A DNA stretch of 39,502 nucleotides from Deltaproteobacteria bacterium (GTDB lineage Bacteria > Desulfobacterota > DSM-4660 > Desulfatiglandales > Desulfatiglandaceae), in assembly GCA_021737785.1 (NCBI GenBank), contig JAIPDI010000049.1, positions 1-39,502 on the forward strand. Reading direction: 5' to 3'. The notes beneath the pieces are model-generated. The model was not told the origin of the DNA. It ran no database searches and saw only the letters and a program-made list of their open reading frames with translations. This document shows positions 32,301-39,366 of this stretch, piece after piece. Position 1 is the stretch's first letter. Every line of letters starts with the position of its first letter. Both the position numbers and the translations under genes were made by a program.

Positions 32301-34846
32301 CTCTGGCAAACGTATGCGTGGGCGCCTTCATGCACCAGTGCGCGAGCAATCGATATGCAGGGGCACAGACCGACGCCAACGGCAACTACACCATTTCTAA
32401 TCTCCCGCCCCAGACCTACTATCTCGCGGCCAACGCGGCATGCACCACGCCTCAGCACTACCAGCTGGAATGGTGGAACGGCAACGACGGCGGCGGCACG
32501 CTTATCTGCGATCAGGCCGACAGCGTGACCGTCGTCTCAGGAGGCAACACATCACCCGTCAATTTCTCTCTGGATTCATCCAAGGATGCCTACCCGGGGC
32601 CGAAAATCACTTCCAGCGCGCTCTTTTCAGCCCATCTCGCAGATGGAACCATCCAGACCCATATTTGGGCACGCATCAGCGGTCCAAGCCCGCAGGATGT
32701 GGCCTCCTTTACGGCTACCGGTCCCTCGGGAACATTTAACTTAAATATGCTTCAACCCCCCTTCAGGCAACTGGGCACCACATATATTGCCAGTGTGCCA
32801 TCGGTTTTACAAAACGGCGCCTATGCCTTCGTGATCACCGACAGCCTGGGCCGTACAGCCACGGTGACCAGGAATTTCACCTATGACGCCACTGTCCCAC
32901 AAGTGGCTTCATCCACCATGAAGGTGGAAGGGAAGGACAATTACGCCTATGTGGGGACCACCACGCCCACCCTGACCTGGGATGAGGTTGCCGGCGCATT
33001 CACTTACCAGCTATTTATTTATGACTGCGACGGCCAGGCCATATGGTACTTCGAGACAACCGGCGGCACAACGGTCACGGTCCCCGAAGGGTATCTCCAA
33101 CCCGACACCCCGTATTACTGGTGGGTCCGGGTCAATGACGTGACCGGGGAGAACCGGCATTTCAGCGACACCCTCTATTTCTACACCGGCACAAAAGCGT
33201 TCCCCCCCGATCTGACAGAAATATTTACACTTTCATTCGCCTGCCCTGATTATTCAGCCAACTGGTTTGCGGCCCGCAATATTAATCTGGCCCCGTGGGA
33301 TATCAGTTCCTTCAATGTCACCGGGCCGAATGGGACCGTCTATCTCCACAACAACCGCAGTTTTAGATTTCACACGCCCGTCTTCGAAGGGTTTTTTAGC
33401 GGGGGCGGGCCTCTACCCACCCCTGACGGGACCTACACCTTTGAGTTAACGGATACGGATTCAAACACCTACACCCAGACCAAGGCATTCACATACAACC
33501 CCATTTCACCCATTTCCGAGGCATCGAGGTCCCCTGCCCCCAATGCCTACGTGTATACAGGGCGCACATTCAGTTGGGCGCCGGTCTCGGACAGCCGGAC
33601 CCTTTATTACAAGCTTCGCATACGCGATTACAATTCGCGGATCGTCTGGTACGAATCGCCCTACAGTACGGAAACCTCCTGTACCATACCCGACAGCGTG
33701 CCAAGGGCGCCCTACGGGTCCTACAAATGGCAGGTCCTTGTGACTGACAGCCCCACAGATCCAAAAAACATGTCCATGTCAGCCCTGCGCACCATCACCA
33801 GCGCGCCCCTGTCCCAGTATGTTTACACCCTTCCGGGCGGGACAGGCGTGGCAACGGACTACCGGATGTTCACGGTGCCGCTCTATACCGGAACCGTCAA
33901 GGACTTCCTGCAACTCATGGAAAAGACCCTGGGGTTCTATAATCCCATGGGTAGCTGGCGCATCTTTCTCTATGTAAACAACGCGTATTATGAGATAAAC
34001 AGCCCTTCGATCCAGTCCATGCCCTATGCCCCGGGCAATGCCGCCTGGATCATCAGCCGGGACGCCACAGAGGTCCTCTTTTCAGGCGGCACCGAACCAA
34101 AAGGGACATATCCGATGAATCTGAAGGGTAATTCATGGCACATGATCGGCCTCCCCTGGAGCGACACGGGAATAGAACTGTCCAAAATTGCGGTCAGCGA
34201 CGGGACAAACACCTATTTCATTACCGACGAGGCCAATCCTCTGACCGGACATGTGGTGTGGGAGTATACCGGAACCGGCCCCTATTCCGGTTATGTGCAA
34301 CGCGGAGTAGGGGACTCCCTTGCGCCGGGAACCGGGTACTTCTTCAAAGTCACGGCCCAAAACGATGTGAGACTCCTCATCCCACCCGACAACAGCGGGA
34401 CCCAATTCTCTGTCCAGGCCGGCAGGGGACTCGAAGGAAAAAAGCTGAACCGCGTTTATGAAGAAGAGCCCCCGCCGCCGCCCGGGGCGCAGCCTGCATC
34501 CGACATCAAGGCCAACGGCCAGGACGGGTCCATCACGGTATCTTCGGGCAACCTGGTCTCCGTAGCCGTCACCCTCGACCCCGGGGCCTGGGCCGGTCGG
34601 GATGCGGACTGGTGGCTGGCGGCCTACACCCCCTTTTCCTGGTACACCTATATTCATACGATGGGCTGGCAGCCCGGTATCCACCGGTGCATCCAGACCC
34701 CTCTGATCCCGCTATCCACGCCCGTGGAGGTCTTGAACATGCCCCTCCCGAAAGGGCACTACATCTTCTATTTTGCCGTGGACGGCAATGCGGATGGGAT
34801 CCCGGACGCCACCTGGATGGATTCGGTCGGGATAACGGTGGAATAG
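29315..34846 (+). CDS. Giant secreted beta-helix protein with Cna-B/CarboxypepD-like repeats
   Basis: 1843 residues, the largest gene here. A signal peptide (1-32, FLLFGFCLLLFSGPIPCHA) is followed by a right-handed parallel beta-helix at about 35-470 (repeats such as NAVVNCNLQYNEYGVYITG, NIIEACDIHHNGYGVFLQ). Six regulatory-like beta-sandwich repeats of about 100 residues follow (about 475-1088). Each starts I/VSGxVTDxxGxP and carries paired Cys (NKC or QGC, then DC). FN3/Ig-like segments occupy about 1090-1500. A C-terminal region (1510-1843) has YRMFTVPLYTGTVKDFL and SWHMIGLPWSD. There is no sortase, autotransporter or T9SS signal that I recognise. ATG 29315 has GGAGG 7 bases upstream. Likely a surface adhesin or glycan-binding protein, perhaps exported with the upstream barrel protein. 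Confidence 0.85.
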   Translation: MVIKKWTTKKTFTFLLFGFCLLLFSGPIPCHAATYERYVDINNGTDDTGHGTSSGAGAWKTLHYAIQQINALSPLTSTDTCIVYVAQGTYSVVAEADAELILMQSYVTILGNDDPKPVIDATGAAIWADGLEIQGSNAVVTNLVIKNFAAFSSGIMISGLNNAVVNCNLQYNEYGVYITGAGSQSNIIEACDIHHNGYGVFLQETGTGNTIDNCQIYSNRDYGVKIQSSPDSAVLNSAIYWTTTTEGGDGIYVEYSDAVIFQNRVYENFSFGILVQGCSPIIWQNRVYDNGDGIMVAGETYEASPQIWNNLIYETDTSLYNMIQGIGVESWDGLAGASPVIYHNTLDHGPYYGIHVGNSTTATIDPDIKYNIITNFGAGGIWCDGPVTTIDYNDVWNNGAGGSVNYYGCAAGGNDISSDPQYAATGHALQPGSPCIDKIPPLPNPPYDPVSIDINGDPRPQGSGFDIGCYEYSGTYTATISGRVTDSTGTPLSDIRVNAVDNKCNGNVYGSVSDENGDYAIPVPEGKLYVVAHAFPSHQNYTLEWWNEGNGTPDCRLATSVTALADQTTGNIDFALAAGGSVSGTVTDSHGDPIQNLHIYAEAQGCGGNWLGGTETDVNGNYQITGLPGGNTYVTACATCSGLAYITEWYDNVTDCDYATAVQVTVDDDTPNIDFSLHAGGVISGRVTDGGGNPLNNITVNAIDNKCVGNWYHSSTNETGEYMVVVPTGTYYVLAIGSHVYQNYVLEWWNDGDGTPDCNQAAPVAAEVEQTTGNIDFVLAAGGSLSGKVTDTNGDPIPNLEVVAHSQNCGGNWLGSMNTDPNGEYRIAGLPQGNTYVNTDSPRSGLYYRDEWYNNVLTCDQATAVPITIGQDTPGIDFSLINVEGTTITGTVYQSNGTTPLGGIQICAWPFPGGTNWCTTSQSDGTYSLTNVQPGYLKVEASGGGYLTEYYNNAYDPHWATAVWIGPGQTTPNINFSMGTSGSISGKVFKGDGVTPLANVCVGAFMHQCASNRYAGAQTDANGNYTISNLPPQTYYLAANAACTTPQHYQLEWWNGNDGGGTLICDQADSVTVVSGGNTSPVNFSLDSSKDAYPGPKITSSALFSAHLADGTIQTHIWARISGPSPQDVASFTATGPSGTFNLNMLQPPFRQLGTTYIASVPSVLQNGAYAFVITDSLGRTATVTRNFTYDATVPQVASSTMKVEGKDNYAYVGTTTPTLTWDEVAGAFTYQLFIYDCDGQAIWYFETTGGTTVTVPEGYLQPDTPYYWWVRVNDVTGENRHFSDTLYFYTGTKAFPPDLTEIFTLSFACPDYSANWFAARNINLAPWDISSFNVTGPNGTVYLHNNRSFRFHTPVFEGFFSGGGPLPTPDGTYTFELTDTDSNTYTQTKAFTYNPISPISEASRSPAPNAYVYTGRTFSWAPVSDSRTLYYKLRIRDYNSRIVWYESPYSTETSCTIPDSVPRAPYGSYKWQVLVTDSPTDPKNMSMSALRTITSAPLSQYVYTLPGGTGVATDYRMFTVPLYTGTVKDFLQLMEKTLGFYNPMGSWRIFLYVNNAYYEINSPSIQSMPYAPGNAAWIISRDATEVLFSGGTEPKGTYPMNLKGNSWHMIGLPWSDTGIELSKIAVSDGTNTYFITDEANPLTGHVVWEYTGTGPYSGYVQRGVGDSLAPGTGYFFKVTAQNDVRLLIPPDNSGTQFSVQAGRGLEGKKLNRVYEEEPPPPPGAQPASDIKANGQDGSITVSSGNLVSVAVTLDPGAWAGRDADWWLAAYTPFSWYTYIHTMGWQPGIHRCIQTPLIPLSTPVEVLNMPLPKGHYIFYFAVDGNADGIPDATWMDSVGITVE

Positions 34847-34874
34847 TGAATGATCCCCTGACACGCCGATTCCA

Positions 34875-34895
34875 TTGTGGTTACAATGACCACAA
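34875..34895. promoter_or_regulatory. Dyad upstream of decayed antitoxin
   Basis: TTGTGGT (34875-34881) and ACCACAA (34889-34895) form a perfect 7-bp dyad around TACAATG. It ends 26 bases before the antitoxin ATG, the usual place for an autoregulatory operator. It could instead be a 3' hairpin of the upstream gene. Confidence 0.35.
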
Positions 34896-34920
34896 GTTAT
34901 GGGGGTAATGCGAGGGGGTG

Positions 34921-35070
34921 ATGCACACCAGAACGGTCGGTATCAGATAGGCAAAAATTCATTTGAGCAAATTGATCACGCTGGCCCGTAAGGGAAGCGA
35001 GATCATGTTGACGGATCGCGGGAAGCCTGTTGCAAAGAGAGACCCTCCTTTCCGGTGTCTTAGCATATGA
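34921..35070 (+). pseudogene. Phd/YefM-type antitoxin remnant (nonsense mutation)
   Basis: From ATG 34921 (preceded by GAGGGGG) the frame reads MHTRTVGIR, then TAG at 34948-34950, then AKIHLSKLITLARKGSEIML and TDRGKPVAKR. After this it runs into unrelated sequence and stops at 35068-35070. The second part is a clear Phd/YefM N-terminal domain (HLSKLI...GKPVAK). The stop replaces a residue usually Asp or Glu in VGISEAK-type starts. The normal C-terminal toxin-neutralising region is missing. It is followed by a truncated PIN toxin, so the locus is dead. Confidence 0.75.
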
Positions 35071-35284
35071 AGCGCTTGAAGAAGGCCCCTGGAGGAAATT
35101 GACGATTTGGCCTCAATGCATCATGGTCCGGTTTCTCTCGGAAAAATGGCCTCTGAGAGGGGCGGATTTATGGCATCTTTCCACGGCAAAAAATCTTCAA
35201 AAGGAACTGCCTGAATTGCTCTTGTTGACGTTTGATAATCGACTGCACAAAGCGGCACTAGGGGAAGGTTTGGTAGAAGCATAG
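35030..35284 (+). pseudogene. Truncated VapC-like PIN-domain toxin remnant
   Basis: The frame ends with RGADLWHLSTAKNLQKELPE, then LLLLTFDNRLHKAALGEGL. This is the C-terminal half of a PIN RNase domain (RGADxxHL and LLTFDxRL carry the conserved acidic residues). The N-terminal half with the first catalytic Asp is absent. The upstream part of the frame (before about 35130) does not look like PIN. With the broken antitoxin before it, this is the remains of a Phd-PIN toxin-antitoxin pair after an internal deletion. Confidence 0.72.
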
Positions 35285-35629
35285 CCCCGCCATTCAACCC
35301 ATGACCTGAACCGCCTCCACTATCTGATCAGGCTTGCGAAAGACCCTGTCGACGATTCTAACCCAGACAAGCCGGCACAGAACCAAAGAACGCTCACACA
35401 GAGCCCCAAAGCCACAGAGTTTCTTGTTGTTGTAATAGCCTTCTAATTGATTGGAATAGTGCGGTATAGGGTTTCACCCCGGTCAAATAACCGAGACAGC
35501 CATTTGGAGGGTTTTTCTTTGTGGGCTTTGTGGCTCTGTGTGAGTACCGCCTGGGCGGGATGGGTTTCGGCTATGCCGCTTTTGGGCAGTTTATGGGATG
35601 GCCCTGTGTGAGAACAACGGGAGGCCAAA
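35285..35629. other. Gene-free interval with CACACAGAG element
   Basis: 345 bases. 35285-35390 has no supported feature. The inverted element 35393-35544 fills most of the rest, and a further single arm (CCCTGTGTGAGAA) lies at about 35602-35614, just before the kinase ribosome-binding site (GGGAGG, 35619-35624). Confidence 0.55.
35393..35544. repeat. CACACAGAG inverted-repeat element
   Basis: The left arm CTCACACAGAGCC (35393-35405) and the right arm GGCTCTGTGTGAG (35532-35544) are perfect inverted copies. Inner sequences CCAAAGCCACAGAG and TTTGTGGGCTTTGTGG are partly complementary. The family also occurs at 18441, 27547 and 37258. Confidence 0.85.
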
Positions 35630-37165
35630 ATGACCGATAATGATCAAAGAGATCCGGGAATCCTTGCAGCCGACCGACGAGAAAGCGATCGGGTCATGAG
35701 GGAGCGGCTCGGCCGATACAAGAAGGCCTTTCATGTGGGACGGGTCATCGCCTCGGAAATGGACAGGGACCGCCTCTTTGAGGTGGTCATTTATCAGACC
35801 AATGAGGTCATGGAGTCTGTACGGAGCACCGTATTCCTGCACGATGAAAAGGCGGACCAGCTGTGGTCGCTTGTGGGGGTCGGGCTGAAAAAGAGGGAGA
35901 TCCGCATCCCTTCGGATTACGGGGTAGCCGGCTGGGTCTTCAGCCATCGGGCGCCGGTATCCGTTAATGACGCATACAACGATCCGCGCTTTTATTCCGA
36001 GGTGGACAAGAAATCCGGATTCAGGACCAGAAATATCATGTGCGTCCCCCTTGTCAACTGGGCCGGCCGCTGTATCGGCGCACTTCAATCTCTCAACAAG
36101 CGTTCCGGTGATTTCACCGACGACGACATGGAATTATTGACCTTTGTCTCCAATTACGTGACCGTCGCCCTGGAAAATATGATGGTTGTCGAGGAGCTGA
36201 AGGATCTGAATAAGGCGATTGAAAGGGCCATAAATCACCTGTCGCACGAACTGAAAACCCCGCTGGCGCTTATCGCAACCATCTTTGACCGCCTTTTCAA
36301 GGACCTTCATGAAAGAGATGACCCGAAACAGTCAAGAATGATCCATAGGGGAATACGCAATGTGAAGCGGTTGACGGAACTTCAGGCGAAGATTGACGAC
36401 ATACTCAATCTGAGAACCTTCAAGGAAAAGGACCAGATTCGTTACATGGTCGCGTCCGCGGCTGATTTTGTGGAAGAATGCGGTGACGAAATGGATGCGC
36501 GACACGCCGAAGCCCTGGCCCGGGTCCTGAAGCGCATCGAATCGGTTTACGGCATTGAGGATACGCATGCAGAAAGGACAGAACTCTGTGAGTTGTTGAA
36601 CGTCATATCCAATGAAGCCATTTCAGCCATACAGGAAAGGGACCTGGAAATCATCACGGATCTTGAGAAGGGACACGTATTGAATGCTGACGAAAGGGTC
36701 CTGAGGAAGGTTTTTGAAGGCCTTTTAAAAAATGCCATAGAAAATACCCCGGATGAAGGGCGGATAGAGATGGGTCTCAATTGCACGGACCATGAGATCT
36801 GCGTCTATATTCGCGATTACGGCGTCGGCATCAGCCCCCAAAACCAGAAGCTGATCTTCCATGGGTTTTTCCATACCCAGGACACAATGAACTATTCGTC
36901 AAAAAGGCCCTACCAGTTCAATGCAGGGGGAAGCGGTTCGGATCTGCTGCGGACCAAGGTCTTCTCGGAACGCTTTGGATTTTCGGTGGAATTTGAAAGC
37001 ACCCGCTGCCGATTCATCCCCAATGACACGGATGAATGCCCGGGAAGAATATCGACCTGCCCGTTTATAAAGACCACATCAGACTGCTTTTCTTCAGGGG
37101 GCACCACCTTTTCCGTAGGCTTTCCGGTAGCCATTTCACAGGTTCGGGATCAGGGGGCGAGATAA
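35630..37165 (+). CDS. GAF-domain histidine kinase with Cys-rich insert
   Basis: 511 residues, soluble, with no membrane helix. A GAF domain (about 35-195) has RLFEVVIYQTNEVMESVRSTVFL and MCVPLVNWAGRCIGALQSLNK. HisKA has the phospho-acceptor His in INHLSHELKTPLALI (about 200-215). A helical insert follows (about 240-330), then HATPase with GLLKNAIENTPDEG and DYGVGISPQNQKLIFHGFF. The G2 region is changed: after GGSGSDLLRTKVFSERFGF it has C460, C470, C477 and C486 (C-x9-C-x6-C-x8-C) before the last strand SGGTTFSVGFP. These could bind a metal or Fe-S cluster, or form disulfides. No regulator is adjacent, so it is an orphan kinase here. Confidence 0.9.
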   Translation: MTDNDQRDPGILAADRRESDRVMRERLGRYKKAFHVGRVIASEMDRDRLFEVVIYQTNEVMESVRSTVFLHDEKADQLWSLVGVGLKKREIRIPSDYGVAGWVFSHRAPVSVNDAYNDPRFYSEVDKKSGFRTRNIMCVPLVNWAGRCIGALQSLNKRSGDFTDDDMELLTFVSNYVTVALENMMVVEELKDLNKAIERAINHLSHELKTPLALIATIFDRLFKDLHERDDPKQSRMIHRGIRNVKRLTELQAKIDDILNLRTFKEKDQIRYMVASAADFVEECGDEMDARHAEALARVLKRIESVYGIEDTHAERTELCELLNVISNEAISAIQERDLEIITDLEKGHVLNADERVLRKVFEGLLKNAIENTPDEGRIEMGLNCTDHEICVYIRDYGVGISPQNQKLIFHGFFHTQDTMNYSSKRPYQFNAGGSGSDLLRTKVFSERFGFSVEFESTRCRFIPNDTDECPGRISTCPFIKTTSDCFSSGGTTFSVGFPVAISQVRDQGAR

Positions 37166-37257
37166 GAGAGCGGTGAATATTAGTATCTTTTCGCCTAGTT
37201 TTCTTTCACAAGGAACAAGAAAATCTGTTTGTATCTCAGTACATATTATTATATAGA

Positions 37258-37355
37258 CTCACACGGAGACACGAAGAACAAAAGAAAAGGGCATGTTGCC
37301 GTTTCTTTACAAAAAAAAGATCCTTTGTGTGCTCTGTGTCTTTGTGTGATATTCT
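37258..37355. repeat. CACACAGAG-type inverted element
   Basis: The left arm CTCACACGGAGACACGAAG (37259-37277) and the right arm CTCTGTGTCTTTGTGTGA (37332-37349) are inverted relatives around an A-rich middle. Directly after it, 37356-37379 carries the inverse of the 23-bp motif seen at 4400-4422. Confidence 0.7.
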
Positions 37356-37391
37356 GGTTGCGGGTATCCGCTTTAGGGAGTAGTAAACAAT

Positions 37392-38126
37392 ATGTTCTTA
37401 GATTCGGCGCCCGCTGCTGAAAAGCGGCTGGGCCTGACCGACACCTTCTGCTTTTCGTGTCACAACGGTCTTTCGTGCTTCAACCAGTGCTGCCGGAACA
37501 AGCATCTTCCGTTAACGCCTTACGACATTCTGAGGATACGGAAGGCCCTCGGGCTTCACTCGGATTATTTCCTCGAACAATATGCGCTCTACCGCCTGGA
37601 TCCCCTGTCCGGCTTCCCGATCCTGTCGGTGAAAATGGGGGACGGGACCGGGGAGTGCCCGTTTGTCGGTTCCGAAGGGTGCACCATCTATGATGACCGG
37701 CCCACGGCCTGCCGCCTCTATCCGTTGGGACGATCGTCGGGGATAGGGCAAAACGGGACCCCGCCCGAGGCATTTTTCTACCTCCTGGATACGCCGTACT
37801 GTCAGGGGATAAAGGAAGAAAAGATTCAGAGTTTGGCGGACTGGCAGGAAGAGCAGGGGCTTGGCCCTTATATTCAGATGAATGACAGGATGTTGGGCCT
37901 TCTGTTCCATCCCAGGAGGGACCGCGGCGTCCACCTGAACCAAGGGCAGCAGCAGAAGGTCCTGGTGGCCTGCTACAACATCGATCTTTTCAGGGAATTT
38001 GTCTTTAAGAGCGGCCTGGCGGAGGCCTACAAGATTGAACCCTCGGCCCGCAACAGGTTGATGAAGGATGATTCGGCGCTCTTAGACCTGGCGTTTGCAT
38101 ACCTCGACCAAACCCTCTTTCCTTAG
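37392..38126 (+). CDS. YkgJ-family cysteine-cluster protein
   Basis: 244 residues. The Cys pattern FCFSCHNGLSCFNQCC near the N-terminus, then GECPFVGSEGCTIYDDRPTACRLYPLGR, is the zinc- or iron-chelating cluster of the YkgJ/CxxCxxCC family. A later C (TPYCQGI) follows. The C-terminal half (about 130-244) is helical and unassigned. Function in this family is poorly known; metal binding is the safest statement. A GGGAG site lies about 10 bases before the ATG. It is a single gene between the GAF kinase and argF. Confidence 0.87.
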   Translation: MFLDSAPAAEKRLGLTDTFCFSCHNGLSCFNQCCRNKHLPLTPYDILRIRKALGLHSDYFLEQYALYRLDPLSGFPILSVKMGDGTGECPFVGSEGCTIYDDRPTACRLYPLGRSSGIGQNGTPPEAFFYLLDTPYCQGIKEEKIQSLADWQEEQGLGPYIQMNDRMLGLLFHPRRDRGVHLNQGQQQKVLVACYNIDLFREFVFKSGLAEAYKIEPSARNRLMKDDSALLDLAFAYLDQTLFP

Positions 38127-38206
38127 GCGCTTTGAAGGACAAATAATCGGTTGAAATTTATATTCAATTAAATTATGAGGGGATAAACGGACAACAAGAC
38201 GCAGTA

Positions 38207-38241
38207 AATTGTGCCTGACGAAAACCCCGTCAGGCACAATT
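38207..38241. terminator. Perfect 14-bp hairpin (possible terminator or dispersed element)
   Basis: AATTGTGCCTGACG (38207-38220) and CGTCAGGCACAATT (38228-38241) pair perfectly around loop AAAACCC. No T run follows, so it is not a classical intrinsic terminator. It continues into heptamer-periodic sequence (38242-38276). The whole block is an inverted copy of 25668-25733. Confidence 0.55.
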
Positions 38242-38353
38242 GAATATTGAAGAATTGAAAATTGAAAATTGATGGAATAAATTCAAGCTTAACAAAACAG
38301 ATTCTCACATTCGACTGTTTCTTGATTTCCCGTGGTTTCGTTCAGGCACTGCG

Positions 38354-38383
38354 TCTATTTGCGTTCACTAGCGTTCACTAGCG
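38354..38383 (+). repeat. Short tandem repeat before argF
   Basis: GCGTTCACTA occurs twice directly at 38361-38380 and is followed by GCGGTTC. A weaker related unit precedes it. No known operator is recognised. Confidence 0.5.
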
Positions 38384-38411
38384 GTTCCAGTTCAACCAGC
38401 GGAGGTATCCC

Positions 38412-39332
38412 ATGACAAGGTCACTGCTGACAGCCGCCGATCTCTCCTCAGAGGACCTGTTCGCCATTTTCGAGAGGGCCCGGGATCTTAAATCCCGCAT
38501 CAGGTCGCGCAAACCGATCGACACTCTTAAAAACAGGGTTATCGGCATCCTTTTTGAGAAGCCCTCAACCCGGACCCGGACCAGCTTCGAGTCGGCCATC
38601 CTCCGGCTGGGCGGCGCCACCATCTATCTCGCCCCCGGCAACCTCCAGATCAAACGGGGGGAACCGATCGAGGATACGGCACGAATGCTGGGAAGCTATC
38701 TCGATGCTATTGTTGCACGGGTCTATGCCCATCAGACAGTGGTAGACCTGTCCCGTCATTCCAATATTCCGGTGATCAACGGCCTAAGCGACCTCGACCA
38801 CCCCACCCAGGCGATCTGCGACCTCTTCACCATCCTCGAAATAAAAGGGCGGGTCGAGGGGCTCAAGCTTGCCTATATCGGCGATGGAAACAATGTCTGT
38901 CATTCATTGCTGCTGGTCTGCGCCCTGGCAGGCATGCACATGGATGTGGCCTCCCCCAAAGGTTATGCCCCGGACCAAGAAATTCTGCGCACGGCGACGG
39001 AAATTGCAGCCAAAACAGGAGCCAGACTGAATGTATTCGATCGCCCGGAAGAGGCGGCGGCCGGGGCCGACATCCTCTATACAGACGTCTGGGTCAGCAT
39101 GGGGGAGGAAGAAGAAGAAAAGACAAAACTCAAGATCTTTCAGGGTTTCCAGATTAATGCCGAACTGCTGGAAATCGCGGCCGACGATGTCGTGGTGATG
39201 CACTGTCTCCCTGCCCACCGGGGCCTGGAAATCACCAACGACGTCATCGAAGGGCCCAGGTCCATCGTCTGGCAGCAGGCCGAAAACAAGATGCACGGGG
39301 CCGCGGCCATACTGGATTACCTCCTTTCCTGA
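38412..39332 (+). CDS. argF: Ornithine carbamoyltransferase
   Basis: 306 residues. It makes citrulline from ornithine and carbamoyl phosphate in arginine synthesis. The carbamoyl-phosphate sites are STRTR (52-56) in FEKPSTRTRTSFE and HPTQ (130-133) in LDHPTQAICDL. The ornithine-side motifs are DVWVSMGEE (the SMG loop that separates OTCase from aspartate carbamoyltransferase) and MHCLPAHRG (catalytic Cys). The C-terminus QQAENKMHGAAAILDYLLS is complete. GGAGG lies 6 bases before the ATG (38401-38405). No other arg gene is in the window on either side. Confidence 0.97.
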   Translation: MTRSLLTAADLSSEDLFAIFERARDLKSRIRSRKPIDTLKNRVIGILFEKPSTRTRTSFESAILRLGGATIYLAPGNLQIKRGEPIEDTARMLGSYLDAIVARVYAHQTVVDLSRHSNIPVINGLSDLDHPTQAICDLFTILEIKGRVEGLKLAYIGDGNNVCHSLLLVCALAGMHMDVASPKGYAPDQEILRTATEIAAKTGARLNVFDRPEEAAAGADILYTDVWVSMGEEEEEKTKLKIFQGFQINAELLEIAADDVVVMHCLPAHRGLEITNDVIEGPRSIVWQQAENKMHGAAAILDYLLS

Positions 39333-39366
39333 CACGGCCTGACAGCCGGAATAACCATATCTCACA

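Noticed and set aside
35285-35391. Short minus-strand frame with VLCRLVWVRIVDRVFRKPD
   Set aside because: It is too short, has no recognisable family and no start signals. It may be a gene scrap but cannot be supported.
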